Shown: positions 23,241 to 33,491 of the stretch, one piece after another
Layout: the number at the start of each line of letters is the position of its first letter
Position numbering within the stretch: the stretch's first letter is position 1
Assembly (NCBI GenBank): GCA_004154925.1
Contig: QJNS01000196.1
Span: 1-64,000, forward strand
Origin: Monosporascus cannonballus
Taxonomy: Eukaryota; Ascomycota; Sordariomycetes; Xylariales
DNA: 64,000 nucleotides
Direction: 5' to 3'
The notes under the pieces: generated by a model
Told to the model about the DNA's origin: nothing
Database searches by the model: none
The model's input: only the letters and a program-made list of their open reading frames with translations
Translations under genes and position numbers: made by a program

Positions 23241-23843
23241 ATGGGTCATCTCACAGGCCGGTTAGTCTTTTCAGGTGATGAAGACAATCCTCAGTACCCA
23301 TTCTGGTGGATCGTTGTACCCGTCGTTGGAGCCATTGCGCTCGCCTGTGTGGTTGTGTTGCTTCGCTACCGGCGACGGCAATTACGACGCACGCTAGCTG
23401 GGTATCGCAATACTGCCCTAAGGCGAGATATCGAAGCAATGGGTCCTCCGAGGCATAGACCACTTACTTTGAATCGACGATGGTATACGACTGGACCCAA
23501 CATATCAGCTGGACACAGCCGATGGAGATCGGTTGGCCTAGGGGCGGGTTTGAACAGTCGTGATGAGGGCCTAAACGAGCTGGGCGAAGCGCCACCGGCA
23601 TATACCGCAAGACAGAAGCAAACCCCCGGTGTGCAAGAGATAGAACTACACCACGTCGGGAGTTCACAGGCAGACGTGACTCTTTCCCCAGCAACAGCGA
23701 CGACGGCCGTGACTCCTGGGCCATGCAACCCACCAGCGTACAGCGAGACACAAGAAGAGAACGATGGATCACTGTCTGGGGCAGCAAGCGCGCCACACGA
23801 TGGACCCGAACGACCTCCACCGGCGGTCCTGAGTTCTAGATGA
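23241..23843 (+). CDS. Single-pass membrane protein with two PPAY (WW-binding) motifs
   Basis: One exon of 200 residues. A short N-terminal segment precedes one hydrophobic span (about residues 22-42, FWWIVVPVVGAIALACVVVLL), which is followed at once by a very basic patch (RYRRRQLRRTLAGYR). By the positive-inside rule the long C-terminal tail is cytosolic. The tail is Pro/Thr/Ser-rich and carries two PPxY motifs, APPAYTA and NPPAYSE. PPxY binds WW domains of Rsp5/NEDD4-type ubiquitin ligases, so a role as ligase adaptor or sorting substrate is inferred. There is no signal peptide and no catalytic domain. I do not recognise the family. The frame has no internal stops, but conservation is untested and an upstream exon is possible. 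Confidence 0.65.
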   Translation: MGHLTGRLVFSGDEDNPQYPFWWIVVPVVGAIALACVVVLLRYRRRQLRRTLAGYRNTALRRDIEAMGPPRHRPLTLNRRWYTTGPNISAGHSRWRSVGLGAGLNSRDEGLNELGEAPPAYTARQKQTPGVQEIELHHVGSSQADVTLSPATATTAVTPGPCNPPAYSETQEENDGSLSGAASAPHDGPERPPPAVLSSR

Positions 23844-24333
23844 ACGAACGATTGCATGAGAAATTAACGACGCGACGGTGGGGGAAGGAGATTGCGGCGT
23901 GGAATTGTACAGGAACCTTGGGAAGTGGGCCTTAGGCTGGTCATCTTTAATACCCCTTTTAAGCCGGCATGTCATTGGAAACTGGACTGTATGGAATCAC
24001 GAGCACTAGCATCGACTTCGGCAAGGAGTTCAGGAGCTATTGTTTCTTCAGCATTTGGCGTTCGAGAAGGGAGAGGTCGACTTGTGCACGACCTATTATT
24101 ACTTGACATTAAATGATCACGGGCGGTGTTCCGACATAAGGGACCCATAAACTAGATTTAGCTTGTAGTAATCTTCAACCTCTTGTTGGTGCCTGCTTGG
24201 GCCAAACTCGCCGCACTCGTCTTCGTCAATGCCGCTCTATCCCTAATTTTATGGCTTGCGGGATACCTCGTCTTGGGTTATACATTCAAAAGCGCACCTT
24301 TTCAATTGTCTCGCCGTGCGGATGGACGGCGCC
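23844..24333. other. Convergent intergenic spacer
   Basis: It lies between the PPAY protein and aldo/keto reductase 3' ends. No gene is visible. Confidence 0.5.
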
Positions 24334-25571
24334 CTAGAATCTCGCTGTGATCGCAGGTGGCTTGTTCCCCAAGATCCGGTCGATCTTCTGCAAGATCTCG
24401 GGAGTCAGCTTATCCACTACCTCGACAGCCCGCACGTTCTCGTACACCTGCTCGGGGCTGCTCGCGCCCGTGATGGCGGAGCTCACGTTGGGATTCTTTA
24501 GCACCCAGGCCAGGGCGAGCTGGCTCAGCTTGACGCCCAGCTCGTCGGCGATGGGCAGCAGCTGGTTGACCTGCTGTACGACGGCGTCCCACGTGTCCTT
24601 GCCGGTGCGCTTCCAGTAGCCGGCGATGAACTCTACCTGCTCCTGCGCGAAGCGCGAGCCCGCCGGGACGCCGTCGCGGTACTTGCCCGAGAGGATGCCC
24701 TGCTTCAGGGGCGAGTACACCGTGAGCCCGAGCCCGACCTCGCGGTACAGGTGGGCGTACTCGCGCTCGACACGCTGGCGGTCGAGCATGTTATAGGCGG
24801 GCTGCTCGACCACGGGGCCCACGAGCCCGAGCCGGTCGGCGTGCCGCCACGCCTGCGCCACCTCGTCGGCGGCCCACCCCGACGTACCCCAATAGAAGGC
24901 CCTCCCCGTCGTGATCAGGTGGTTGAACGCCCGCACCACCTCCTCCGTCGGCGTCTGCCGGTCCGGTCGGTGCGCGTACACCACGTCCACGTACTCGAGC
25001 CCCAGCCGCGCCAGCGACCCCGCCATCCCCTCGATCACGTGCTTCCGCGACAGCCCGCGGTTGTTCACCGGGTTGTCGCCGAATGCTTGGCCCCAGTATA
25101 GCTAGTCAGTCAGCTGTTAGCGGTTACTAGCATGCGGGTTCGTGATTGGGGAGGCCGGGGGGTCGGTTCAATAAGTGAGTACCTTTGTCGAGATCACGAG
25201 GTCGTTGCGCTTCCAGCCGAACTTCTTGATCGCCTTACCCATCGCTTCTTCCGACTTTCCTCCTGTAGAGCCCGTCTGTCAGTCAGTATCGCCGAGACCC
25301 AGAGGGAACTTCTCCGTACCCGTATATTCCTCGGCGCAGTCGAAGAAGTTTACCCCGGAATCGTAGGCCGCCTTCATGCACGCGAATGTCCTCTCTACGT
25401 GTCAGCATTAGAGACGTTTCTCAACCCAGTGCGTGTACCGCGTGCCTGCTCACCCTCGTCGACGTGACCCCCGTAAGTCAGCCACCCGCCCAGGGAAATG
25501 GCCGAGACCTGGAGACCGGAGCGGCCCAGGAAGCGGTATGTCATTTTCGGAAGGTCGGTTGGAGCGGCCAT
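24334..25571 (-). CDS. Aldo/keto reductase, Kv-channel beta-subunit-like (AKR6 type)
   Basis: Four exons on the minus strand, 25571-25454, 25394-25320, 25262-25183 and 25101-24334, encode 346 residues. The TIM-barrel AKR motifs are all present: MTYRFLGRSGLQVSAISLGG at the start, NFFDCAEEYTGGKSEEAMGK with catalytic Asp and Tyr, LVISTKLYWG with the catalytic Lys, and VDVVYAHRPDRQTPTEEVVR with the His. QPAYNMLDRQRVE, YSPLKQGILSGKY and ITGASSPEQVYENVRA are typical of the AKR6 branch that includes Kv-beta subunits and fungal YakC-like enzymes. It should reduce aldehydes or ketones with NADPH in the cytosol; the natural substrate is unknown. The last exon is distinctly GC-richer than the first three. 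Confidence 0.92.
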
Positions 25572-27971
25572 CTTGAGATGATGGAGTTGGCCGCAGCGAA
25601 AGTAGAAGTATGTCTAGCGGTTCCGTCTCCGGAAGATGATTACTGGATGCAAAGGGATAGAGGAGGGCCCGCGCAGTCTGTACGGTCTCTTATGAGAGGC
25701 AGCTAATTGATGGGTACAGATCTATCTGAACGTCTCATCTTCGCCAAGCCTACCACGGGAGGGAGCTGATGGACGCGGGGCTAGCCATGGATTCCCCACC
25801 TTCGTACCTAGTTTCTCATGGGAATAGGCTAAGTATATTTATATTAAGATCGGGTCCCCGGCCGGTGATAAGGGTGCGTGATGGAGCCGGTGGCGTTCCG
25901 ATACAAGGTTAGGAGTGCGTTGAACTAGAAGAAACAGCCCAATCCACGAGTATTAGTACATCGACTTATTGCCATCTATACAAGCTCAGTTATCCTCATC
26001 GAAGGCGCCCTCTTGGCCGAGGTTGAACAGTACGCTTGAATATTAATTATTGGTAAGGCGCTATTGCACCTCGTCGATAAGGAGTAGTACCATCACTAAA
26101 TGTCATTTATACGGCCGGTCATCCTGGCCCAACAGAATGGAATGTCCGGTCCAGAATTGGTGACAGGGGTCGGTTTTTAGGCGGTTTGTTAGTCAGCATC
26201 TCGACATCAGTCAATAGTTCGCAGCGGAATGAACAACATCAGGACGGAAACTCCAGTTACTTGCGGGATTATAAATGGGAGACAGCACCTTTATTCGTGA
26301 TTAGAGAGCCCCACGTTTAACATGTCTATCGTGAATATGTCTGTTCACAAAGAACTGGAAAACACGACTGGTTTCGGCCTCAACGTCCTGACGATGTGAA
26401 TCGATATTTGACTCGCCTGGCTCCTTGTCTCCCGCTTAAACAAAATAATGAGGTCGTGCCTGTCACGCAATGGTCAAGTAACTCCGTTTAGCGCGGTCAG
26501 TCCGCATGGAGGGTATTCACGCCTATGTAGACTTATCCGGGGTGTAAGATAACTACTCGGGTGGAGCATGTAGTTATGAATGGCTGGGTACGGTATCAGG
26601 CACATACGAACATCAGTCTCGACGGTACGATTTACGTGTGGCCATAAAGACACGGTGAACTCTACTTTGTGTTTGTTATCGAGTATACTCCTTTCGTCTA
26701 AAGACAACAGATATCTACACGGGTCCATTGTGATCAAGGATGGCTTATGTCTACCAGGCAAAACGCGTTGGGATATAAATGTTGAAATTTACCCTCGTGG
26801 GACCTCGTCGCCGTAGATGTTCTCAGCATATCGATAGCTCCAAAGACTGGGGGCTTAACTCGCCCCGGTAATGGATCCCTGAGTGGACACCCGCAAGGAA
26901 GGCTATTTCCGAGGTTTGTTTCGAGCAAATTCTGTTAGTCTTTATTTCTATTGCACTGTGTCTTCCAGCATCCTTTGCTACTCTGGCTTGGGTATCTCTG
27001 CCGGATATGAATTGCCTCACTGAGTATATCTAGTATTACCTCTTGGATGGACATAGCCACTCGTACTTGGAGCTGTGGGTAATCCCATACTACTACGGAG
27101 ATACAGATATAGGACCAGTATCTTAGAGTGGCTGCCGTTCTCCTATTGCGTACGATACATATGCTATTAATCTTAAACTACGCAAACAAATCAGTTGGAA
27201 AGGGAGCGTAGACCAGGAACACCGTATGGGCATTGGGTCTAGGATAGCATCATTGCAGTGTTTTTCTATCTTCGTTGCTTGAGAGAGTCATCAGACATCT
27301 ATTACATTGCCTATCAGCTGGTACCACTACATAAGCGAGGTAATAGCGGCTAGATATTGAATAGAACTTGCAGCTAATATCCAAGAGTGCACCCGAGGAG
27401 ACGGACTGAGTTTACCGTCCGTACTTGTCTAAGTACCGTACCGGACAAGAGTAAGATAGGTCCTGCTGGCACAAAGTGCGTAATATTAAACGAACCTATT
27501 CATAAGTCGGTGACGTAGGCGATGACACCAGAGTTCCTGTATTGATCACATCAAGGAAGGAACGACCTCATGGCAACTGCCCATGCCGTCTAACACCTGC
27601 CCCGAGCCGATTTCCTCCTGCTGCCTTATAAACATAAACGCTGTGTTGTCGCCCCTTGCTGCCTTCGGTTAAAACCTGGGAAGTTAGGTGCCACAAACAG
27701 ATCACTCTTTGTCCTTCTTGTTTATATCTCTCCCAGAGGGTCGCTTACTCCGAATCTTTCCTCCCACATCAAAAACCTTCGCCAGGTCACCCACTTCTGA
27801 CGAATACCGTCAGGCTAACTCCTGTCTCCATCTTTTCATCTGTGAAGAAAGGTCTCTGTGAGGCAATTTGTCTTACCTTATTCTTAGGTGCCCAGCTTTT
27901 AGGCTTCCGCGATTTAAGCAACCAATCCTGACATTATCATTAGCGACCAACAGCACTACTCTCTGACTTTG
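25572..27971. other. Large intergenic region without genes
   Basis: About 2.4 kb of AT-rich sequence between the divergent aldo/keto reductase and zinc-knuckle genes. All six frames are broken into short ORFs. I see no transposon ends, tandem arrays or RNA genes. The last part (from about 27650) turns pyrimidine-rich on the plus strand and probably belongs to the promoter and leader of the downstream gene. Confidence 0.5.
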
Positions 27972-28629
27972 GTAAGTGGCTCTTTTATTCATTTTTCTAT
28001 ATTTTGCCCTTCTGCTTCTTGGATACTGTTTTATCGATCCCCATCTCATCGGCCAGTTGTATTCTGCTACGTTAGCATCCATCATTCCGCCCACTCTTCC
28101 TTGTTAGTTGGCGGCATCACTCTCAGCGGCAACCGAAGGAAGTTAGCTTCTTCCACTCCTACATAACCAATCCTCCCTTCTTCCCTCCGTCAGTCTCGCC
28201 TACCTTCTTAGGGCTCCTCGGTATTGGCATAGCACTCCTTCACCCTGTCTTCTCTTCCTCCCAAGGTAAATATCGCCATGCCTTAGCCTGAACACTTTCC
28301 ATATTAAAAACAGTGCTCATTCCTCTGAGACACGAAACTCTATCCCACCATCAGCTTCCTTTCATTTGCCTGCCGCGTCTCTGTCCACCCAGTCCCCACA
28401 GATTTTCATGCTTTTCAGGAGCGTTCAGCTGCGAAAGCAATCATCTTTACCCTTCTGAATTACCTTCCGTCTTGCCTGCTACGCCTATTTCCTGTCCCCT
28501 CTCTATCTTCTCTCCCTCCAGCTTAACTGAACGAAACGGCATCCACCCACTTTCCCTTCAATCCCATCATCTCGTTATAACCTTCAGGCTGCGTGGCACT
28601 ATATCTTACTGACCTACACCACTCCACAG
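27972..28629 (+). other. Candidate 5'-UTR intron and pyrimidine-rich leader of the zinc-knuckle gene
   Basis: A GTAAGT donor at 27972 and an acceptor CCACTCCACAG ending at 28629, preceded by a TTACTGAC branch-like site, would define a 658-nt leader intron ending 15 bases before the ATG. The plus strand from about 28100 to 28600 is strongly C+T-rich, common in leaders of highly expressed fungal genes. This is inference from sequence signals only. Confidence 0.4.
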
Positions 28630-28644
28630 TATTGAGTGCCCAAG

Positions 28645-30476
28645 ATGAGCGACTGGGGTACCGGTACCAAGACTGCTGATGCCGCTGATGAGTGGGGCAG
28701 CGGTGGACAGGCCAACGATTTCGGAGCCAACAATAACTTTAGCGGCAGCAACAGTTTTAACAATGCTGCACAATTCAGAGGTAGAGCCGCAGATAGTTTC
28801 GACAACAGTTTCGGTACCACCGCATCTAGAGGAGCTGAGGCCGGCTCTGGAGGCAATCATGCCTGCTTCAACTGCGGTCAGGAAGGGTTTGTCTTTCCAT
28901 CTGTGCCCATCGGAAGCAATGTTAACAGGTTGAACTAGCCACAGCAAGGCCGACTGCCCTAACGAGCGCGTGTTTACTGGCACATGCCGTATCTGCGAGA
29001 AGGAAGGCCACATGGCCAAGGATTGTCCTGACAAGCCTCCTCAGATCTGTCGCAACTGCGGAGGCGAAGGTGAGTTCTTACCAGAGCCTGTTTCACAACA
29101 CTGTTTTTAACCACGTTCTACCAGGTCATCATGCTTCTGAGTGCAAAGCCGCGAGAAAACTCGACCGATCTAACGTCGAGGACGTCCAGGCTGAGGTTGC
29201 CTGGAAGAAGCTCACCGCCGCTATCGAGGAGCAAGACATGGACGACGTCAAGGATGCTGTACAGCAATACGTGAAGGCCATTCCTGAGATGACTTACGTC
29301 AACCTTGAAGAGGCATTCCGTAGCCAAGGCTTGGGTCTGCATCTCATCGCTATCAAGAAGAGCGTGCTATCAACTTATACCAAGATGGACCTCCAGGGCA
29401 ACCTCGACAAGACCTACGCGGTCACTTACCGTTTCGACGACAAGCCGGCTCGTCCTCGCGAGGCAGAAGCTTGGCCCGAATCGCCCGAGGAAAACCTGGA
29501 ACGTCTCAAGGATGCCGGTGAGGTCGTCACCCGTGGTCTGCCTAAGTGCGGCAACTGCGGCGAAATTGGTCACATCTCGAAGAGATGCCCTCAGGAGAAG
29601 CAGATGACCGAGCGTGTGGTCATCAAGTGTTTCAACTGTGACGAGGAGGGCCATCGCATGCGCGATTGTATGTTCACTGCAGACTCCCGACTCTTCCTGA
29701 TGTTTCACTAACCGCTACATAGGCACACAACCTCGCAATGATCGCTTCGCCTGTAAGAACTGCGGCAAGTCGGGCCACAAGGTGGCTGATTGTGAGTTCT
29801 CTCATTTATTATTCACATCATGCATGAGACTAACTGTTCCCCTAGGCCCTGAACCTCGTGTTGCTGGTGACGATGTCGAGTGCCGAAAGTGCGGGGAGAG
29901 TATGTTGCCCTCATTTTCTATCTGTTTCTCAAGTGATTTGTAGCTGATTATGTGTCTTCGCAGTGGGCCACTTCTCTCGCGATTGTCCCCAGGGGGGTGG
30001 CGGAGGTTCCCGGGCGTGCTTCAATTGCGGCCAAGAAGGCCACTCGTCCAAGGACTGCACTGAACCTAGGAACATGGCTAAAGTGCAGTGCCGAAACTGT
30101 GACGAGTTTGGTCATGAGTCTAAGCAATGCCCCAAGCCGCGTGACTGTAAGTCCATGGTTGTCCGCTCTCTCTCTCTGCAAGTCTATTTACTGACACATG
30201 AACCTAGACTCCAGAGTCACCTGTAGCAACTGCGGCGAGACTGGACACACCAAAGTCAGGTGCAAGAAAGAAGCAGTTGCTCCCGATACTTTTGATGGTG
30301 GCTTTGATACTCCCGGAGAGACCGGCCCCGTCGACACTTCGGACTGGGCTGGTGGCAATACCGGTACTGGCACCTTCGATACGAGTGACTGGGCCGGCGG
30401 CAACACTGGTAGCGGCGCCATCCATACCGGTGATTGGGCTAGTGGCAACACCGGCACCGGCGCTGTCGACTGGTAA
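28645..30476 (+). CDS. CCHC zinc-knuckle nucleic-acid-binding protein with ten knuckles
   Basis: Seven exons, 28645-28886, 28939-29069, 29125-29667, 29723-29791, 29846-29899, 29964-30146 and 30208-30476, encode 496 residues. Ten C-x2-C-x4-H-x4-C knuckles are visible, from CFNCGQEGHSKADC to CSNCGETGHTKVRC, several completed only by splicing. Family members (Byr3/Gis2/CNBP type) bind single-stranded RNA or DNA and act in translation. A knuckle-free domain of about 120 residues separates knuckles 3 and 4 (VEDVQAEVAWKKLTAAIEEQ ... GLGLHLIAIKKSVLSTYTKM). The N-terminus is Gly/Asn-rich. The C-terminus carries three 15-residue repeats of the form TSDWAGGNTGTG. Introns 2 to 6 are all phase 1, so exons 3-6 are symmetric. 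The ATG at 28645 (MSDWGTG) is the first true ATG in frame. Confidence 0.9.
30339..30473 (+). repeat. Three 45-bp coding tandem repeats (DWAGGNTG units)
   Basis: Three consecutive diverged 45-bp units encode [T][S/G]DWA[G/S]GNTG[T/S]G plus four variable residues. Third-position differences between units show that the protein repeat is older than a recent DNA duplication. Confidence 0.85.
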
Positions 30477-31488
30477 GAGGCAGCTCGGCTTACTACTTAC
30501 GAGTTATCTCCGTCGGCCATGTTTGCAACGGGGCACTCTTCTATGACATTCTTGGCAAGTATCTGAGGGGGAATGGTTACGTATTATGTGCGTCTCGTGA
30601 GCATTTAAGATTTGGTTCGTTCGAGCGGCGGATAACTTCTGGGGTTGTGGCAGTGAGAAAAATAGGTGTGGAGGTTCTATTCTGCGGCACGCATTCACGT
30701 GCATGGCAGTAATTGGAGGATTTGCCGTGGATTCCATGGCCAGTTAGTTGTCTGGCCAGTTAGCCTCGTCAATGGACATTAAGCATTTTCGCTAGGGAAC
30801 TTCGCGATGCATCGATCATAGCCGTCATGGGAAACCATATATTGCAGCGACCCTCGATAGCAAAACGAATGTAATAGGCTACTGACCCTATGGCCAGCAA
30901 ACCGCAGTAGATGCAGTACTGTCGATGTCCTAACTCTGCCATATATTGTAAGTTTATGTATAACCTAGATATCAACTAAAGACGTTAACGATTGCACGGC
31001 CATAGCAGACGTCACCTCCAAATATGTGGCACTATGTACCGAGCATAGTAACGTTTCCTCTCTCCCTATCTAATGTGGAACAGCTGGAAACGCCAATGGG
31101 GCTCTAATATAGTGTCGGTCATATTGGGTGGCCCATCTCGGTAACCGCTTTCGCCACTGAGAGTAGACGTGTACCTAGAATCTATCTCTCAACGATTTCT
31201 TTCCCCCGGCTAGCGTTAGGATGCTCATTTTGTGTGTATGTAAGCCTTGTAATAACAGCTACAGGAATAAATACCTCGCTACACGCTATTTTTGCAGTGT
31301 TATGCTGCATGCTCTAAGGGCAGCATAGGTGCAATACTTTCTACTCGATATTAATTCGGATGCTGCACGGAAAATAAAGCTTAGAAGAAACCACAGCTTG
31401 AATATGGCGGCTTTTAATAAAGGCGTACGTCGTATTAACTACGTTAGGTAAGTTGATGTTTGCATGAGGTAAATAGGTAGCCACGTCT
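30477..31488. other. Intergenic, 1 kb
   Basis: 3' flank of the zinc-knuckle gene and of the Hsp70-like pseudogene. No gene is seen. Confidence 0.5.
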
Positions 31489-32802
31489 TTACCTGTCAGC
31501 CTCACCACGCCTCCTGAATTCGGCATTACCCTTCGCAACAATGACCACGGCGTCGGCCGAATATATAGGGGGAACCGAGCCCATATTTTCCTCCATGGCC
31601 TCATTTAACGCCTTCGTGAAGTCAACATCCTCCACTTTGTCCATCAAGGAAATGCGGTCCGGTTTATGCATTGCTGGAGTCTTTCGCAACCTCCTCAAGT
31701 TAGCGTCATTCATGTCGAGCCAGTACTCACTCTCCATAGGGTACCGGGCCTTTGTATTGCTTCCCAGTGTGAAGTCTTCTAGGCGCCCAAGGGACGGCTC
31801 TAACGTCCCGATGGACGCCCTGCCCCGCGCAGGTGGCGAGGGTCAACGCCGTTTTGCCATAGTGCACCCCAAGAGTAAGCGCCCGCATGAACTGGCCATT
31901 CTCTAGCTTGCATTGCGTCTTATTCTGCCAATGTTCGCAGAGAGCCAATCCGTGGCCGGCAATGGCGCTACTGGTTTCGTGGGGCACGGGGTGGAAGAAC
32001 TCTGTGGGGATGATATACTTGAAGCCCGCATATTCGCAGATATCGTCGATATCATCGACGTAGAGAGCGACCAGATAGGTCACCCCAGAGACTGCGCCCT
32101 GAACGGTGATTCCCAACTCCTACTTCGGTCTTGGCTCGGAGCTCCTTGACTACCGAAGCAAGTGCCCCCACGTGAGCGCTGCCAGGAAGGCCGGCCGGCT
32201 TTCTTCCGAGTCCTGCACACTTGTCGCCTCGGCGCGTCGAGGGGGTATTCTTGCATGGGTCGGGTATGCGGCTCTAGAGAATAAATGAAATATCGGCGCA
32301 ACTTGGTCAATAAGTTGCAAGACTAAGGAGATGGGATGTTCTTTATTAGTTTCATTTGTACTCACGCAAGATGACGCGACTCTTTCAAAGACAACATCGC
32401 CGTGGCGTCCTGATACTTCAGATCGCCGTAATACGAGCCAACTATACGTCTTCTTTTCCTGGCCCCGCCTCTTCGACAATGACGGCGACCGATCCATACG
32501 TCGGCGCCAGGCTGAGTCCAACACTATAGCTGCGAGATGGAGTCGAGGTTGTGGAAAGTAGCGGCACCTGACTGTTGCTTCCGCTGCCGAATAGGGGTGA
32601 CGACAGCTGTCCAGCGATGGCAAGCACCCGTCCAAAGGCGCATAGCCAACCAAGGACAACCATAGCATCCACTATGTACATGACGGAAACTGCTGTACGG
32701 AGTGTGGGCATCAAAAAGACACAAAACTGCGACCTGAGAAGGTCCAAGTGCTGACCTGCCCAGGTGTGGAGGGTGGGAAGCAATCCATTTGGGCGTGGTC
32801 AT
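31489..32802 (-). pseudogene. Frameshifted Hsp70-like / actin-fold ATPase gene of the fungal expanded family
   Basis: Read on the minus strand, homologous-looking segments follow in correct order but in changing frames. A hydrophobic N-terminal segment leads to SVGLSLAPTYGSVAVIVEEA (frame ending about 32442). A shift gives YYGDLKYQDATAMLSLKESR and then a GTGAGT donor near 32366. Further on, GALASVVKELRAKTEVGVG shifts by one base into ITVQGAVSGVTYLVALYVDD, YAGFKYIIPTEFFHPVPHE and AGHGLALCEHWQNKTQC. Another shift near 31730 leads to SEYWLDMNDANLRRLRKTP and the terminal SADAVVIVAKGNAEFRRRGE. The PPIxSxDAVVxxAKGxAEFRRR ending is characteristic of fungal actin-like/Hsp70-like proteins, from memory of the family. 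At least three frame breaks make a functional product unlikely. Confidence 0.7.
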
Positions 32803-33491
32803 TGTGCAAGGCAGGTTGAATTCGAGTATAAAACGGATGTCTAAGTTTGCTTATTATCCTTCGGAATTCTTACATTTTCCCTAGGTTTCATTAATAAAGT
32901 TTATGTACAAGTAGGTGAGTTTAAAAGCTAAACGTTGGAAGCGTTTCCAGGAAACAATTAAGGATGCCATTCAGGTGGGCTTCTCAGCAGTCATAGGCCA
33001 CAGATTTAAATGCCTGGGATTTACTGCAAGAACATGCTCATCCCCCAGACGCTACTCTATGGCGAAGGTGAGATAGCCCTGGTTGTAAAAAGCTTTAGAT
33101 CTGTTGATCAATCATTATCCTTTAATCAGAGTCTTGAAGGTTATACATGACGAGCCGCCATTCAGAGGACGGACCGTTTACAGGTGCACGGAAAAGTAAG
33201 GTATAAATAAAAATAACATCACTATGTCTTTGGCGGGGGCTTGCCCAGATTAGCCACCAGACTTATAAGGAGCAACAACACCGACAGATCGCGGGGCCCA
33301 GTGCCCCGCAACAAGCTTAGCTCTCCTGCCCCTCCTATAGCTTTTGGCTTCAGGCAGATGGTAAACAACCTAATTGAGGCCCAAATGCGAGAGCTTGCGC
33401 ACCTACTCTGTCCTGAGCCTCCTACTTTGTTTGCAGTACACACTGGGCTGGCGGAAGCCTAATATAGAGAACGTCTTGTTCGGCCGTCGCC
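32803..33491. other. Intergenic: promoters of the Hsp70-like pseudogene and Aip1
   Basis: A 689-bp interval between divergent genes. A short plus-strand ORF (33241-33462) lies just upstream of Aip1 but has no recognised content. Confidence 0.5.

Noticed and set aside
15427..25571. Possible secondary-metabolite cluster (P450, isomerase, aldo/keto reductase)
   Set aside because: They are separated by UTP15, TFB5 and long spacers, with no backbone synthase, transporter or regulator. The isomerase is a beta-oxidation enzyme.
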